A stretch of 64,000 bases of DNA, taken from assembly GCF_900108335.1 (NCBI RefSeq), contig NZ_FNVT01000015.1:124001-188000 (forward strand), written 5' to 3'. The notes below the pieces were generated by a model. It was not told the DNA's origin. It saw only the letters and a list, made by a program, of their open reading frames with translations, and did no database searches. This DNA is from Nonomuraea solani. GTDB taxonomy: Bacteria; Actinomycetota; Actinomycetes; Streptosporangiales; Streptosporangiaceae. The translations under genes were made by a program, and so were the position numbers. Within the stretch, counting starts at the first letter, position 1, and each line of letters begins with the position of its first letter. Below, piece by piece: positions 50,989 through 60,194 of this stretch.

Positions 50989-52007
50989 GACGCCTCCCCG
51001 GCCAGGTGCATGAGATCGGGCTCGTCCCCGAACTGCAGCCGATCGACCGCGTCGAGGACCCGGTCCACGTCCGGCAGATGCGAGTGCTCAAGGATCGGCG
51101 GCGGATAGGGGATGTCGAACCCGGCGACGCGCAGCACCGGCGCGGCCAGCGAATGGAAGCACCGCTCCTGTACGCGGGCCGCGATCTCCGCCCCCACCCC
51201 CGCGAACCCCTGCGCCTCCTGGATCACCACGCACCGCCCCGTCTTCCGTACCGACGCCACGACGGTCGCGTCGTCGAACGGAACGATCGTGCGCAGATCC
51301 ACCACCTCCAGCGAGAGCCCGTTCTCGGCGGCGGCGGAAGCGGCCTGGAGCGCGACCTGCACGCTCGGCCCGTAGGCGACCAGCGTCGCGTCGCGGCCCT
51401 CGCGCCGCACCGCCGCCCGCCCGAACCCCGCCGCCCGCCGGTCCCCGAGGGCGGCCTCGTCCTTGGACCAGTACAGCCGCTTGGGCTCCATGAAGATCAC
51501 CGGGTCGGGGTCGGCGATGGCGTCGCGCAGCAGCCAGTACGCGTCGTCGATCGTCGCCGGGGTCACGACCTTCAGCCCCGGCGTGTGCGCGTAGTACGCC
51601 TCGCTGGAGTCACAGTGGTGCTCGACCCCGCCGATGCCCCCCGCGTACGGAATCCTGATCACCATCGGCAGCGACAACCGCCCCCGGGTACGGTTACGCA
51701 GCTTGGCCACGTGCGACACGATCTGCTCGAAGGCCGGGTAGGCGAAGGCGTCGAACTGCATCTCGATCACCGGCCGCAGCCCGCCCATGGCCATGCCCAC
51801 GGCCAGCCCCACGATCCCCGCCTCGGCCAGCGGCGTGTCGAAGCACCGCTCCTCGCCGAACTCCTTGGTCAGCCCGTCGGTGACCCGGAACACGCCGCCC
51901 AGCGGGCCGACGTCCTCGCCGAACACGAGCACCCGCTCGTCCTCGCGCAACGCGTCCCGCAAGGCGGCGTTCAGCGCCTGGGCCATGGACAACGTCGTCG
52001 TGCTCAT
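50985..52007 (-). CDS. Branched-chain 2-oxoacid dehydrogenase E1 beta subunit
   Basis: A 340-aa transketolase-like beta subunit: F-G-E-D-V-G-P-L-G-G-V-F-R, D-T-P-L-A-E-A-G-I-V-G-L-A-V-G-M-A, Q-F-D-A-F-A-Y-P-A-F-E-Q-I, and R-I-P-Y-A-G-G-I-G-G-V-E-H-H-C-D-S, which matches the branched-chain rather than pyruvate type. The C-terminal domain contains V-D-L-R-T-I-V-P-F-D. With the alpha subunit it decarboxylates 2-oxoacids from Val, Leu and Ile, supplying starters for iso and anteiso fatty acids. It starts 1 bp after the alpha-subunit stop. Confidence 0.93.
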   Translation of the reverse strand: MSTTTLSMAQALNAALRDALREDERVLVFGEDVGPLGGVFRVTDGLTKEFGEERCFDTPLAEAGIVGLAVGMAMGGLRPVIEMQFDAFAYPAFEQIVSHVAKLRNRTRGRLSLPMVIRIPYAGGIGGVEHHCDSSEAYYAHTPGLKVVTPATIDDAYWLLRDAIADPDPVIFMEPKRLYWSKDEAALGDRRAAGFGRAAVRREGRDATLVAYGPSVQVALQAASAAAENGLSLEVVDLRTIVPFDDATVVASVRKTGRCVVIQEAQGFAGVGAEIAARVQERCFHSLAAPVLRVAGFDIPYPPPILEHSHLPDVDRVLDAVDRLQFGDEPDLMHLAGEAS

Positions 52008-52008
52008 G

Positions 52009-53109
52009 TCAGTCCTCCGTGGCGGTCAGCTCGGCCGCCAGCAGCGCCCGCTGCTCGCGCAACTGGGGTGTCGGCTCGGCGAAGACGTGGTCGAACAGCT
52101 CGAACGGGTCCGCCGCCGGGTCGGCGTTCATCCGCTCGCGGACACGCGCGGCGAACTCCTCGGCCACCTTGTGCGCCGACTCGACGGCCTCCGCGTCGAG
52201 CAGGCCGCGCCCGCGCAGGTAGGTCTCCAGGCGGGCGAGCGGATCGGCCGACTCCCACTGCTCGACCTCCTCGCTCTCCCGGTAGCGGCTGGCGTCGTCG
52301 GCGTTGGTGTGGGGGTCCATCCGGTACGTGTGCGCCTCGACCAGGAACGGGCCGCCGCCCGTCCGCGCGTTCCGCACGGCCGCGCTCAGCACGGCCAGCA
52401 CCGCGACGAGGTCGTTGCCGTCCACCTGCTCGGACGGGATGCCGTAGCCGATCCCCTTGTACGCCAGCGCGGGCGCGGCGCTCTGCTTGGCCAGCGGCAC
52501 CGAGATCGCGTACTTGTTGTTCTGCACGAAGAACACGACGGGGGCGTGCAGGACGGCGGCGTAGTTGAGCGCCTCGTGGAAGTCGCCCTCGCTGGTGCCG
52601 CCGTCGCCGATGAAGGCCATGACGACGGCGTCCTCGCCCTTGCGGCGCAGGGCCTCGGCCATGCCGACCGCGTGGATGGTCTGGGTGGCCAGCGGGGTGC
52701 ACTGGGGCGCGACGCGCGTGGCGGCGGGGTCGTACCCGCAGTGCCAGCCGCCGCGCAGCAGCGTGAGCACCTCGACGGGGTCGAGGCCGCGCGCGACCAG
52801 CGCCACGGAGTCGCGGTAGGTGGGGAAGAGCCAGTCGCCGGCGCGCAGCGCGAGCACGCCGGCGACCTGGCAGGCCTCCTGGCCGCGGCTGGACGGGTAG
52901 ACGGCGAGCCGGCCCTGCTTGGTCAGCGCGGTCGCCTGCCGGTCGAAGCGGCGGCCCACGACCATCTGCCGGTACGCCTCCAGCAGCCGCTCATCCTCCG
53001 GGACCGCGTAACCGGCGGGCGGCTCCACCTCCGTGCCGTTCTCGGCGACGAAGCGCACCGGCTCGGGTGACGGCAGAAGACCATCCACCACCTGGGTCCT
53101 CGTGGACAT
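52009..53109 (-). CDS. Branched-chain 2-oxoacid dehydrogenase E1 alpha subunit
   Basis: A 366-aa thiamine-diphosphate-dependent subunit. The TPP motif is F-I-G-D-G-G-T-S-E-G-D-F-H-E-A-L-N followed by V-V-F-F-V-Q-N-N-K-Y-A-I-S. Also visible are G-R-R-F-D-R-Q-A and Y-R-M-D-P-H-T-N-A-D-D, containing the loop that binds E2 lipoyl. ATG 53109 (GGAAAG upstream) is preferred to the in-frame start at 53166. First gene of E1 alpha-E1 beta-E2-aminotransferase. It diverges from an Lrp regulator across about 120 bp. Confidence 0.93.
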   Translation of the reverse strand: MSTRTQVVDGLLPSPEPVRFVAENGTEVEPPAGYAVPEDERLLEAYRQMVVGRRFDRQATALTKQGRLAVYPSSRGQEACQVAGVLALRAGDWLFPTYRDSVALVARGLDPVEVLTLLRGGWHCGYDPAATRVAPQCTPLATQTIHAVGMAEALRRKGEDAVVMAFIGDGGTSEGDFHEALNYAAVLHAPVVFFVQNNKYAISVPLAKQSAAPALAYKGIGYGIPSEQVDGNDLVAVLAVLSAAVRNARTGGGPFLVEAHTYRMDPHTNADDASRYRESEEVEQWESADPLARLETYLRGRGLLDAEAVESAHKVAEEFAARVRERMNADPAADPFELFDHVFAEPTPQLREQRALLAAELTATED

Positions 53110-53229
53110 GACGACGCCTACTTTCCTTGGACGTTTGACACCCAAAGCGTCCGCCCAGGTCACCATCTGTTCAAGACATCAGGCATGATGAGCGACAAAT
53201 GGGTTTCTTGCGGGCTTCGGGAGGTCCGA

Positions 53230-53730
53230 TTGTCGATCGAAGAGGGCGCTGAGGGCGGTTGGCCGGGACAATCGGCCAGCCGGCTGGACGGCGTTGATCG
53301 CGCGATCATCGCCGAGCTGCTGCGCGACGGCCGGATCTCGATGCGCACCCTGGCCGAGCGCGTGCACGTCTCCCGGGCCAACGTCTACGCCCGGATCACG
53401 CGGCTGATGGACGACGGGGTGATCACCGGCTTCACCGCCGAGATCGCCCCGCACAAGGCGGGCCTGGGCACGAGCGCGTACGTTTCGGTCACCATCGAGC
53501 AGAACTCCTGGCGCGCGGTGTCGGCCAGGCTGAAGGACACCCCGTACGTCGAGCACTTCGCGCTGGTCGGCGGCGACTACGATGTGCTGGTGCTGGTCAG
53601 GACGCCGGACAACGTGGTGCTCAGGCACGTGGTGCTGGAGCGCATCCAGGACATTCCGGGCGTGCGCGCCACCCGTACGTGGCTGGTGTTCGAGGAGGCT
53701 CGCGGCCGGGGCGTGGAGTGGCGGGCGTGA
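53230..53730 (+). CDS. Lrp/AsnC-family regulator (BkdR-like)
   Basis: A 166-aa Lrp-type regulator. TTG 53230 is selected because GGGAGG sits at ideal distance; ATGs at 53185 and 53188 have no ribosome site. The helix-turn-helix is R-I-S-M-R-T-L-A-E-R-V-H-V-S-R-A-N-V-Y-A-R-I, and the C-terminal RAM domain (V-E-H-F-A-L-V-G-G-D-Y-D-V-L-V-L-V) binds amino acids. Its divergence from the 2-oxoacid dehydrogenase operon matches BkdR, which responds to branched-chain amino acids. Confidence 0.92.
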   Translation: MSIEEGAEGGWPGQSASRLDGVDRAIIAELLRDGRISMRTLAERVHVSRANVYARITRLMDDGVITGFTAEIAPHKAGLGTSAYVSVTIEQNSWRAVSARLKDTPYVEHFALVGGDYDVLVLVRTPDNVVLRHVVLERIQDIPGVRATRTWLVFEEARGRGVEWRA

Positions 53731-53733
53731 GGG

Positions 53734-54180
53734 TCAGCGCCCGCGCGACTCCTTGTACTCCCCGAGGAGCGCTTCGAGGCGCCGGACCATGAAGGTGTAG
53801 TAGTCGCGCATCTCCGCCAGGCGGGCGCGCTGCAGCTCGGGGAGATCGGCCGCGCGCTCCTGCGCGTTCTCGGCGAGAGCCAGCAGCTCGGTGGTCTGTT
53901 CGAGCTGGTGCTGCAGGCAGCCGATCCAGGCGTCTTCCCGCCATTCGTACACGTACTGGCGTGAACCCGGCTCCTTGAACCGGCGCACGGTCCCGCTGAC
54001 CATCAGCAGGCGCGTCGTCTCCGACACCGAGCCCTTGCTCGCGTCGAGGGCGCTCTGCAGGTCGGCCATCGTCATCGGCGTCCGGCTCAGCATGAGGACG
54101 CCCGCGGCGCGGCCGGCCATCGGCGGCCAGCCCATCGCGCGGCCGATGTGCAGCCCGAAGTCGTCGATCAAGGGATTCAC
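53734..54180 (-). CDS. GbsR/MarR-type transcriptional regulator
   Basis: A 148-aa regulator from GTG 54180 (ATGGAGG upstream). The sequence I-G-R-A-M-G-W-P-P-M-A-G-R-A-A-G-V-L-M-L, M-T-M-A-D-L-Q-S-A-L-D-A-S-K-G-S-V-S and E-W-R-E-D-A-W is typical of GbsR proteins, which in Bacillus sense choline and repress choline-to-betaine genes. It diverges from a GMC oxidoreductase and aldehyde dehydrogenase, the matching gene pair. Confidence 0.87.
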   Translation of the reverse strand: MNPLIDDFGLHIGRAMGWPPMAGRAAGVLMLSRTPMTMADLQSALDASKGSVSETTRLLMVSGTVRRFKEPGSRQYVYEWREDAWIGCLQHQLEQTTELLALAENAQERAADLPELQRARLAEMRDYYTFMVRRLEALLGEYKESRGR

Positions 54181-54197
54181 ACCAGCCGACCTCCATT

Positions 54198-54252
54198 GTT
54201 CAGAAAAAAATGAATGTTCACTATTGACTGAACTTTCTGCCAGGGGCAGTCT
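54198..54252 (+). promoter_or_regulatory. Promoter and inverted repeat between the GbsR-type and GMC genes
   Basis: GTTCAG (54198-54203) and CTGAAC (54228-54233) form an inverted repeat around an A-rich stretch; internal TGAA/TTCA elements add further symmetry. A plus-strand promoter, TTGACT (54224-54229), 17 bp, CAGTCT (54247-54252), overlaps the right arm, so the bound regulator would block the oxidoreductase operon. Confidence 0.5.
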
Positions 54253-54318
54253 ACCGGCTAACAGCGGTTCGGGTCTGTCCGGAGCCGCGCTCCCTGAGCC
54301 GAACTCTGGAGGTTCGCC

Positions 54319-55878
54319 GTGACACGCACGGGCTGGGACATCATCGTCGTGGGAGCGGGGTCCGCCGGCGCCGCGCTCGCCGCTCGCTCCGCCGGGCGGG
54401 GCAGGCGCGTCCTGCTGCTGGAGGCCGGGCCGGACTATCGGCCGGCGGGGTTGCACGAGGCGTGGCGGTCGCCGAACCCCGTCCGCGCGCTGCTGGATCC
54501 GCAGGCCACCGAGGGCCTGGTCTGGATGGGCGTCAACTCCTCCCGCACCGACGAGCAGGCCCAGGCACCCTACTGGCGGGGACGCGGCGCGGGCGGCAGC
54601 TCGACCATCAACGGGCAGATCGCGATCCGGCCGCCGATGGAGGACTTCGACGACTGGGCCGCGGCGGGCTGCGCCGGCTGGTCGGCCAAGGACGTGCTGC
54701 CCTTCTTCGCGAAGCTGGAGGACGACGAGGAGTTCGGCGACGAGCCATACCACGGGCGGGGCGGCCCGACCCCGATCTTCCGGATGCCGCGCGAACGGTG
54801 GGGCGCGGTGGACGCGGCGCTGAGCGCCGCCGCGCAGGCCGCCGGGCACCCCTGGGCGCCGGACGTGAACGCGCCGGGGGCGATCGGGGTCTCGCCCTAT
54901 CCGATCAACTCCCGCGACGGGCGCCGGGTCACGGTCAACGACGGCTACCTCGAACCGGCGCGGGCGCTGGCCGGCCTCACCGTACGCGGTGACGCCCTGG
55001 TCGACCGGGTCGTGTTCGCCGGTGACCGCGCCGTCGGCGTCCAGGTGATCGTGGACGGGACGGCGGTGACCGAGTACGCGGACGAGATCGTGCTCAGCGC
55101 GGGCGTCATCCACTCCCCGGCGATCCTGCTGCGCTCGGGCATCGGCCCGGCGGACGACCTGCGCCGCCTCGGGATCACCGTCCGCCAGGACCTGCCGGTC
55201 GGCCTCGGCATGCAGGACCACCCCATGGCCGTCGTCGAACTGCCGCTGACCGAGGAGGCCGCCATCAAGACGGCCGACGACCGCCACACCAACGTCTGCG
55301 TCCGCTACAGCAGCGGGCCCGGCGCCCCGCCGTCCGACATGATGTTCGTGTCGCTGAACCAGAACGTGCTGTCCATGGAGGCCGCCGACACCCGCTTCCC
55401 GGCGGGCGGCTTCGGCGTGTGGCTGAACCAGAACTTCTCGCGCGGCGTCCTGCGGCTGACCTCCGCCGACCCCCGCGACCAGCCCGAGGTCAGGGAGCGG
55501 ATGTTGTCCGACGCCCGCGACCTGGAGCGGCTGCGCGCGGGCGTCCGCGCCCTGACCGAGCTGGCGCGCGGCCCCGAGGCCACCCCGATCCTCGCGGGCT
55601 CGGTCGAGCGCGGCAACAGCCGCCTGTTCGCGGTCCTGGACGACGACGCCGCGCTCGACGCCCACCTGCTCGCCACCGTGGTGGACGCCCAGCACGGCAC
55701 CAGCACCTGCCGGATGGGCGCGCCCGGCGACGCCGCCACCGTCGTCGATCCGTCGTGCCGCGTCCTCGGCGTCGCCGGCCTGCGCGTCGTCGACGCGTCG
55801 ATCTTCCCGTCCGTTCCGCGTGCCAACACCAACCTGGCGTCGATCATGGCCGGCGAGCTCATGGCCGACCGCATCTGA
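54319..55878 (+). CDS. GMC-family oxidoreductase (choline dehydrogenase-like)
   Basis: A 519-aa FAD enzyme from GTG 54319 (TGGAGG upstream). The FAD-binding motif is V-V-G-A-G-S-A-G-A-A-L-A-A-R and ends in L-L-E-A-G-P. GMC signatures follow: G-R-G-A-G-G-S-S-T-I-N-G-Q, V-L-S-A-G-V-I-H-S-P-A-I-L-L-R-S-G-I-G, and the catalytic-His region D-A-Q-H-G-T-S-T-C-R-M-G with C-terminal L-R-V-V-D-A-S-I-F-P. With the GbsR-type gene and the aldehyde dehydrogenase it probably oxidises choline to betaine aldehyde. Other primary alcohols remain possible, because GMC specificity is hard to read from sequence. Confidence 0.9.
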   Translation: MTRTGWDIIVVGAGSAGAALAARSAGRGRRVLLLEAGPDYRPAGLHEAWRSPNPVRALLDPQATEGLVWMGVNSSRTDEQAQAPYWRGRGAGGSSTINGQIAIRPPMEDFDDWAAAGCAGWSAKDVLPFFAKLEDDEEFGDEPYHGRGGPTPIFRMPRERWGAVDAALSAAAQAAGHPWAPDVNAPGAIGVSPYPINSRDGRRVTVNDGYLEPARALAGLTVRGDALVDRVVFAGDRAVGVQVIVDGTAVTEYADEIVLSAGVIHSPAILLRSGIGPADDLRRLGITVRQDLPVGLGMQDHPMAVVELPLTEEAAIKTADDRHTNVCVRYSSGPGAPPSDMMFVSLNQNVLSMEAADTRFPAGGFGVWLNQNFSRGVLRLTSADPRDQPEVRERMLSDARDLERLRAGVRALTELARGPEATPILAGSVERGNSRLFAVLDDDAALDAHLLATVVDAQHGTSTCRMGAPGDAATVVDPSCRVLGVAGLRVVDASIFPSVPRANTNLASIMAGELMADRI

Positions 55879-55889
55879 GGAGCCTTCCC

Positions 55890-57290
55890 GTGCGAACCCT
55901 GCGAAACCTGATCGGCGGCACCTGGGAGGACTCCCGGGGTGCCGAGTTCCACGACGTGATCGACCCGGCGACCGAGGAGGTCGCCGGCCGCTGCCCCAGC
56001 GGTTCACCCGAGGACGTCCGCCTGGCCGTGGACGCGGCCCTCCAGGCGCAGCCTGCCTGGGCCGCGCTCCCGGTCGCCGAGCGCGTGGACCGGCTGTCCC
56101 GGTGGGCGGACACCATCGCCGCGCACGCCGGCGAGCTGGCGGAGATCGAGTGCCGCGAGATGGGCAAGCCCGTCCCCCTCGGCCAGGCCTTCATCGGCGG
56201 CGCGGCTCAGTCGCTCAAGGTGGCGGCGGCCGAGGCCCTGGACTACGCGTTCGAGGAGACCATCGCGGAGAGCGGCACCACGATCGTGCGCTCCCCCGTC
56301 GGGGTGGCGGCGGTCATCGTGCCGTGGAACTTCCCCGTGCCCATGATCCTGGGCGCGCTCGGCCCGCTGCTGGCCGCCGGAAACACCGTCGTGCTCAAGC
56401 CGTCCGAGCGCTCGCCCATGTCGGCGGTGCGGCTGCTGGAGCTGATGGACCTGCCGCCCGGCGTGGTCAACCTGGTCCTGGGCGACTCCAGGGCCGGCGA
56501 GCCGCTGGTCGCGGACGAGCGGATCGGGCTCGTGCACTTCACCGGCTCCGTCGCGGCCGGTCGCCGGGTGGGCGCGCTGTCCGGGGGCCTGCTGCGCCGG
56601 TCGATCCTCGAACTCGGCGGCAAGGACCCCGTGGTCGTCGACGCGGGCGTCGATCCGGTCGCGACCGCCGCGGCCGTCGCGTTCGGCGCCTTCGCGAACT
56701 CGGGCCAGATCTGCACGTCCATGGAACGGATCTACGTGCATCAGGACGTCGCCGGCGCGTTCATCGACGCTCTGGTGGCGGCCGCGGGGACGTACACGCT
56801 GGGCGACGGGCGCGACGCGGGCACCGTGCTCGGGCCGCTGGTCGACCGGCGGCAGCGGGACATCGTCGTCCGGCACGTCACCGACGCCGTCGAGCGCGGC
56901 GCGACCGTCCTCGCCGGCGGGACCGTGCCCGAGGGCAGGGGCTTCTTCTACCCCGCGACCGTGCTCACCGGCGTGGACGACTCCATGCTGGTCATGACCG
57001 AGGAGACCTTCGGGCCGCTCGCCCCGGTCGTCGTGGTGTCCTCCTTCGAGGAGGGGCTGGAACGCGCGGGCGCGACGCCGTACGGGCTGGCCGCCACCGT
57101 GTACACCGGCGACCCCGCGCACATGGCCGCGGCCCGCCGCATCCCCGCCGGGGTCGTGTGGGTGAACCAGTGGCAGGGCGGCGGACCCGAGCGGCTGTAC
57201 GAGCCGGCCGGCGACAGCGGCATGGGGGCGACCGGCGCACGCGCGGCCTACGACGCGGCCACCCGCCCCACCTCGATCCACACCTCGTAA
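55890..57290 (+). CDS. Aldehyde dehydrogenase (betaine-aldehyde type candidate)
   Basis: A 466-aa NAD(P)-dependent aldehyde dehydrogenase from GTG 55890 (TGAGGAG upstream), 11 bp after the GMC gene. Active-site motifs are V-P-W-N-F-P-V-P-M, L-K-P-S-E-R-S-P, F-T-G-S-V-A-A-G, the general-base Glu in L-E-L-G-G-K-D-P, and the nucleophile Cys in N-S-G-Q-I-C-T-S. The E-E-T-F-G-P-L and V-W-V-N-Q-W motifs are also present. It would complete conversion of choline to glycine betaine, an osmoprotectant. The last codons and stop lie in a short tandem repeat. Confidence 0.9.
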   Translation: MRTLRNLIGGTWEDSRGAEFHDVIDPATEEVAGRCPSGSPEDVRLAVDAALQAQPAWAALPVAERVDRLSRWADTIAAHAGELAEIECREMGKPVPLGQAFIGGAAQSLKVAAAEALDYAFEETIAESGTTIVRSPVGVAAVIVPWNFPVPMILGALGPLLAAGNTVVLKPSERSPMSAVRLLELMDLPPGVVNLVLGDSRAGEPLVADERIGLVHFTGSVAAGRRVGALSGGLLRRSILELGGKDPVVVDAGVDPVATAAAVAFGAFANSGQICTSMERIYVHQDVAGAFIDALVAAAGTYTLGDGRDAGTVLGPLVDRRQRDIVVRHVTDAVERGATVLAGGTVPEGRGFFYPATVLTGVDDSMLVMTEETFGPLAPVVVVSSFEEGLERAGATPYGLAATVYTGDPAHMAAARRIPAGVVWVNQWQGGGPERLYEPAGDSGMGATGARAAYDAATRPTSIHTS

Positions 57291-57326
57291 GGCAGCCACA
57301 CCTCGTAAGGCATCCACCTCGTAAGG
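57283..57326. repeat. Three copies of CCTCGTAAGG at the end of the aldehyde dehydrogenase gene
   Basis: Identical 10-mers at 57283, 57301 and 57317 (18- and 16-bp spacing) within near-repeats of CCACACCTCGTAAGGCA. The first copy holds the TAA stop of the aldehyde dehydrogenase. The repeat fills the 37-bp gap to the convergent paaG gene and looks like recent slippage. Confidence 0.8.
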
Positions 57327-57327
57327 C

Positions 57328-58110
57328 TCAGCGCCCTTCGAAGACCGGCTTGCGCTTGGCCAGGAACGCCTCGACCGCCCCGGCGTGGTCGGCGCTCCTG
57401 CCCAGGCGGGCCTGGGCCTGCGCCTCGGCCGTGAGCACCGTACCGAGATCGTGCTCCCATGCCTGGGCGAGCAGGAGCTTGGACTCGGCGTAGGCGGCGG
57501 TCGGCCCGGCGGCGAGCCGGGCCGCCAGCTCGCGGGCCGCCCCATCGACCTCCGCGCGCGGGACCACGCGGCCCGCGATCCCCCACTCGACCGCCTGCCG
57601 GGCGCGGAAGGACTCGCCCAGCAGGACGAGCTCCTGGGCCCGGCTCGCGCCGACCGACCGCGTGAGCGTCGTGGACAGCCCCGAGTCGCACGTCAGCCCG
57701 ATCGCCGTGAACGCCGTGGCGAACACCGCCTCCTCCGCGAGGACCCGCAGGTCACAGGCCAGCGCGAGGGCCAGCCCGGCGCCGGCGCAGGTGCCGTTGA
57801 CGGCGGCGACGACCGGCTTGCCCATCGTGGCGAGCAGCCGGATGATCGGCGCGTAGTCGGCCTCGACGGTGTCGAACGCGTGGCCCGCGTCGGCGCGCAG
57901 GGCGGCCGCGTGCTCGGCGAGGTCCTGACCGACGCAGAAGGCGCTCCCCGCGCCGGTCAGCAGCACGGCCCGGACGGTGTCGTCGGACGCCGCCGCCTCC
58001 AGTTCCCGCCGCAGCGCCGCCTTGAGGCCGGTGTCCAGCGCGTTGCGGCGATCGGGGCGGTTGAGCGTCAGCACGGCCACCGCCCCGTCACGCTCGGCGA
58101 TGATCTCCAT
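57328..58110 (-). CDS. paaG: Enoyl-CoA hydratase/isomerase, probable PaaG
   Basis: A 260-aa crotonase-family protein: L-T-L-N-R-P-D-R-R-N-A-L-D, L-T-G-A-G-S-A-F-C-V-G-Q-D-L (oxyanion hole), A-A-V-N-G-T-C-A-G-A-G-L-A-L-A-L-A-C-D and G-L-T-C-D-S-G-L-S. The G-Q-D-L rather than E-containing motif and the D-S-G-L segment fit PaaG, which isomerises the ring epoxide of phenylacetyl-CoA to the oxepin form. It begins 1 bp after paaZ, next to the epoxidase genes, which supports PaaG over a generic hydratase. Confidence 0.85.
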   Translation of the reverse strand: MEIIAERDGAVAVLTLNRPDRRNALDTGLKAALRRELEAAASDDTVRAVLLTGAGSAFCVGQDLAEHAAALRADAGHAFDTVEADYAPIIRLLATMGKPVVAAVNGTCAGAGLALALACDLRVLAEEAVFATAFTAIGLTCDSGLSTTLTRSVGASRAQELVLLGESFRARQAVEWGIAGRVVPRAEVDGAARELAARLAAGPTAAYAESKLLLAQAWEHDLGTVLTAEAQAQARLGRSADHAGAVEAFLAKRKPVFEGR

Positions 58111-58111
58111 G

Positions 58112-60136
58112 TCAGGCCCCCGGCCAGGTCTTGGCGACGAGCGTCAGGACGTCGTACGTCGCGACCGTCTGGCCGTCCTGGTTGGTCACGAGCGCGTCCC
58201 AGCGGACCTCGCCGTAGTCGGCGCCGCCGCGCGGCGTGATCTGCTTGACGGTCAGCGTCACGTCGATGGCGTCACCGGCCTTGACCGGAGTGAGGAAGCG
58301 CAGCGCGTCGACCCCGAAGTTCGCCAGCACCGGCCCGGGAGCCGGGTCGACGAAGAGCCCGGCGGCCAGCGACACGACCAGATAGCCGTGGGCCACGATG
58401 CCGCCGAACAGCGGGTTGCGCGCGGCGGCTTCGGCGTCGGTGTGCGCGTAGAAGGTGTCCCCGGTGAACTCGGCGAAGTGGTCGATGTCCGCGAGCGACA
58501 CCGTGCGCCTGGCGGAGGCGATCGTGTCGCCCACGCGCAGCTCCGCCAGCGACTTCCTGAAGGGGTGGACGTCCGACTGGGCGCGCGCGGCCCCCGTCGT
58601 CCACCGTCCGGTGATCGCGGTGAGCTGGTCGGGTGAGCCCTGTACGGCGGTGCGCTGCATGTGGTGCAGCACCCCGCGCACGCCACCGAGCTCCTCCCCG
58701 CCACCGGCCCGCCCGGGACCGCCGTGCACCAGGGTCGGCAGCGGCGAGCCGTGCCCGGTGGACTCCTTGGCGTCGTCACGATCCAGGACGAGCACGCGGC
58801 CGTGCCAGGGCGCCAGCCCGAGCACCACCGACCGCGCGACCTCCGGGTCGTGGGTGGCGAGGGAGGCGACGAGGCTGCCCCTGCCCCGGGCGGCCAGGGC
58901 GATCGCCGACTCGACGCCGTCGTAGGCGAGCACGGTGGCGACCGGGCCGAACGGCTCGACGTCGTGCGGTTCGGCGGCCCCGGAACGGGCGCGCAGCACG
59001 AGCGGAGCCATGAAGGCGCCCCGCTCCCCATCAGCCGGGGCCGCGCCGCTGAAGGCCACCTCGGCGCTCGACCGCAGCGCCTCGACGGCCTTGCGCACCT
59101 CGTCGCGCTGACCGAGGCTCGCCAGCGGGCCCATCCGCACGTCGGGGTCGCGCGGGTCGCCGACGGCCACCTTCTCCAGGCGGGCGGCGAGCGCCTCGAC
59201 CACCTGGCCGGCGACGGTCTCGGGAACGAGCACGCGGCGGATGGCCGTGCACTTCTGTCCCGCCTTGACGGTCATCTCAGTGACGACGCCCTTGACGAAC
59301 AGGTCGAACTCCGGGTCCTCCGGCCGTACGTCCGGCCCGAGAATCGAGCAGTTGAGCGAGTCGGCCTCGACGCCGAGCACGACGCCGCCGTCGAGCACGT
59401 TCGGGTGGCGCCGCAGGATGCCGGCGGTGTGCGCGGAGCCGGTGAAGGCGACGGAGTCCTGGATCGTCAGCTCGTCGAGCAGCGCGCCCGCGCCGCCGGC
59501 GACGAGCTGGAGCGTCCCTTCCGGGAGGATCCCCGAGGCGATGATCTGCCGGACGGCGAGCTCGGTGAGGTACGCGGTCTGGCTCGCGGGCTTGACGATC
59601 GTCGGCAGCCCGGCGAGGAAGGCCGGGGCCAGCTTCTCCAGCATGCCCCAGACCGGGAAGTTGAAGGCGTTGATCTGCACCGCGACGCCCGGCCTGGAGG
59701 TGTAGAGGTGCTGGCCGACGAAGGTGCCGCCCTTGCCCAGGCGCTCCAGGCCGCCGTCCAGGAAGACCGTGTCGTTCGGCAGCTCGCGCACGCCCTTACT
59801 GGCGTAGCTGAACAGGGTGCCGAAGCCGCCGTCCACGTCGACCATGGTGTCGCGCGCGGTGGCGCCGGTCCGTACGGACAGGGCGTAGAGCTCGTCCTTC
59901 CGCTCGACCAGGTGCTTGGCCAGCGCCTTGAGCAGGGCCGCCCGCTCGTGGAAGGTCAGGGACCGCAGCGCGGGCCCGCCGGCCTCGCGGGCGTGCCGGA
60001 CCATCGCGCCGACGTCCAGCCCCCGGCTGGAGATGCGCGCGACCTCCTCCCCCGTGGCGGCGTCGAGCAGAGGTGCGCCGTCGCCGGCCGCCCGGAACCA
60101 TCGTCCGGCGGCGTAGCTCTCCAGCAGTGCGCTCAC
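58112..60136 (-). CDS. paaZ: PaaZ: bifunctional oxepin-CoA hydrolase / semialdehyde dehydrogenase
   Basis: A 674-aa two-domain enzyme from GTG 60136 (GAGAGGAGACGAT upstream). The N-terminal aldehyde dehydrogenase domain (about 1-520) has A-F-N-F-P-V-W-G-M, I-V-K-P-A-S-Q-T, F-T-G-S-A-H-T and the Cys motif G-Q-K-C-T-A-I-R. The C-terminal MaoC-type hydratase domain has D-H-F-A-E-F-T-G-D, F-Y-A-H-T-D, and F-G-G-I-V-A-H-G-Y. Together they open the oxepin ring of the phenylacetate intermediate and oxidise the resulting aldehyde. It diverges from paaABCDE. Confidence 0.94.
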   Translation of the reverse strand: MSALLESYAAGRWFRAAGDGAPLLDAATGEEVARISSRGLDVGAMVRHAREAGGPALRSLTFHERAALLKALAKHLVERKDELYALSVRTGATARDTMVDVDGGFGTLFSYASKGVRELPNDTVFLDGGLERLGKGGTFVGQHLYTSRPGVAVQINAFNFPVWGMLEKLAPAFLAGLPTIVKPASQTAYLTELAVRQIIASGILPEGTLQLVAGGAGALLDELTIQDSVAFTGSAHTAGILRRHPNVLDGGVVLGVEADSLNCSILGPDVRPEDPEFDLFVKGVVTEMTVKAGQKCTAIRRVLVPETVAGQVVEALAARLEKVAVGDPRDPDVRMGPLASLGQRDEVRKAVEALRSSAEVAFSGAAPADGERGAFMAPLVLRARSGAAEPHDVEPFGPVATVLAYDGVESAIALAARGRGSLVASLATHDPEVARSVVLGLAPWHGRVLVLDRDDAKESTGHGSPLPTLVHGGPGRAGGGEELGGVRGVLHHMQRTAVQGSPDQLTAITGRWTTGAARAQSDVHPFRKSLAELRVGDTIASARRTVSLADIDHFAEFTGDTFYAHTDAEAAARNPLFGGIVAHGYLVVSLAAGLFVDPAPGPVLANFGVDALRFLTPVKAGDAIDVTLTVKQITPRGGADYGEVRWDALVTNQDGQTVATYDVLTLVAKTWPGA

Positions 60137-60194
60137 ATCGTCTCCTCTCGGCGGGGAGCTATTGCGCAACAGCCCCGACCCGTGCAACCGTAAT

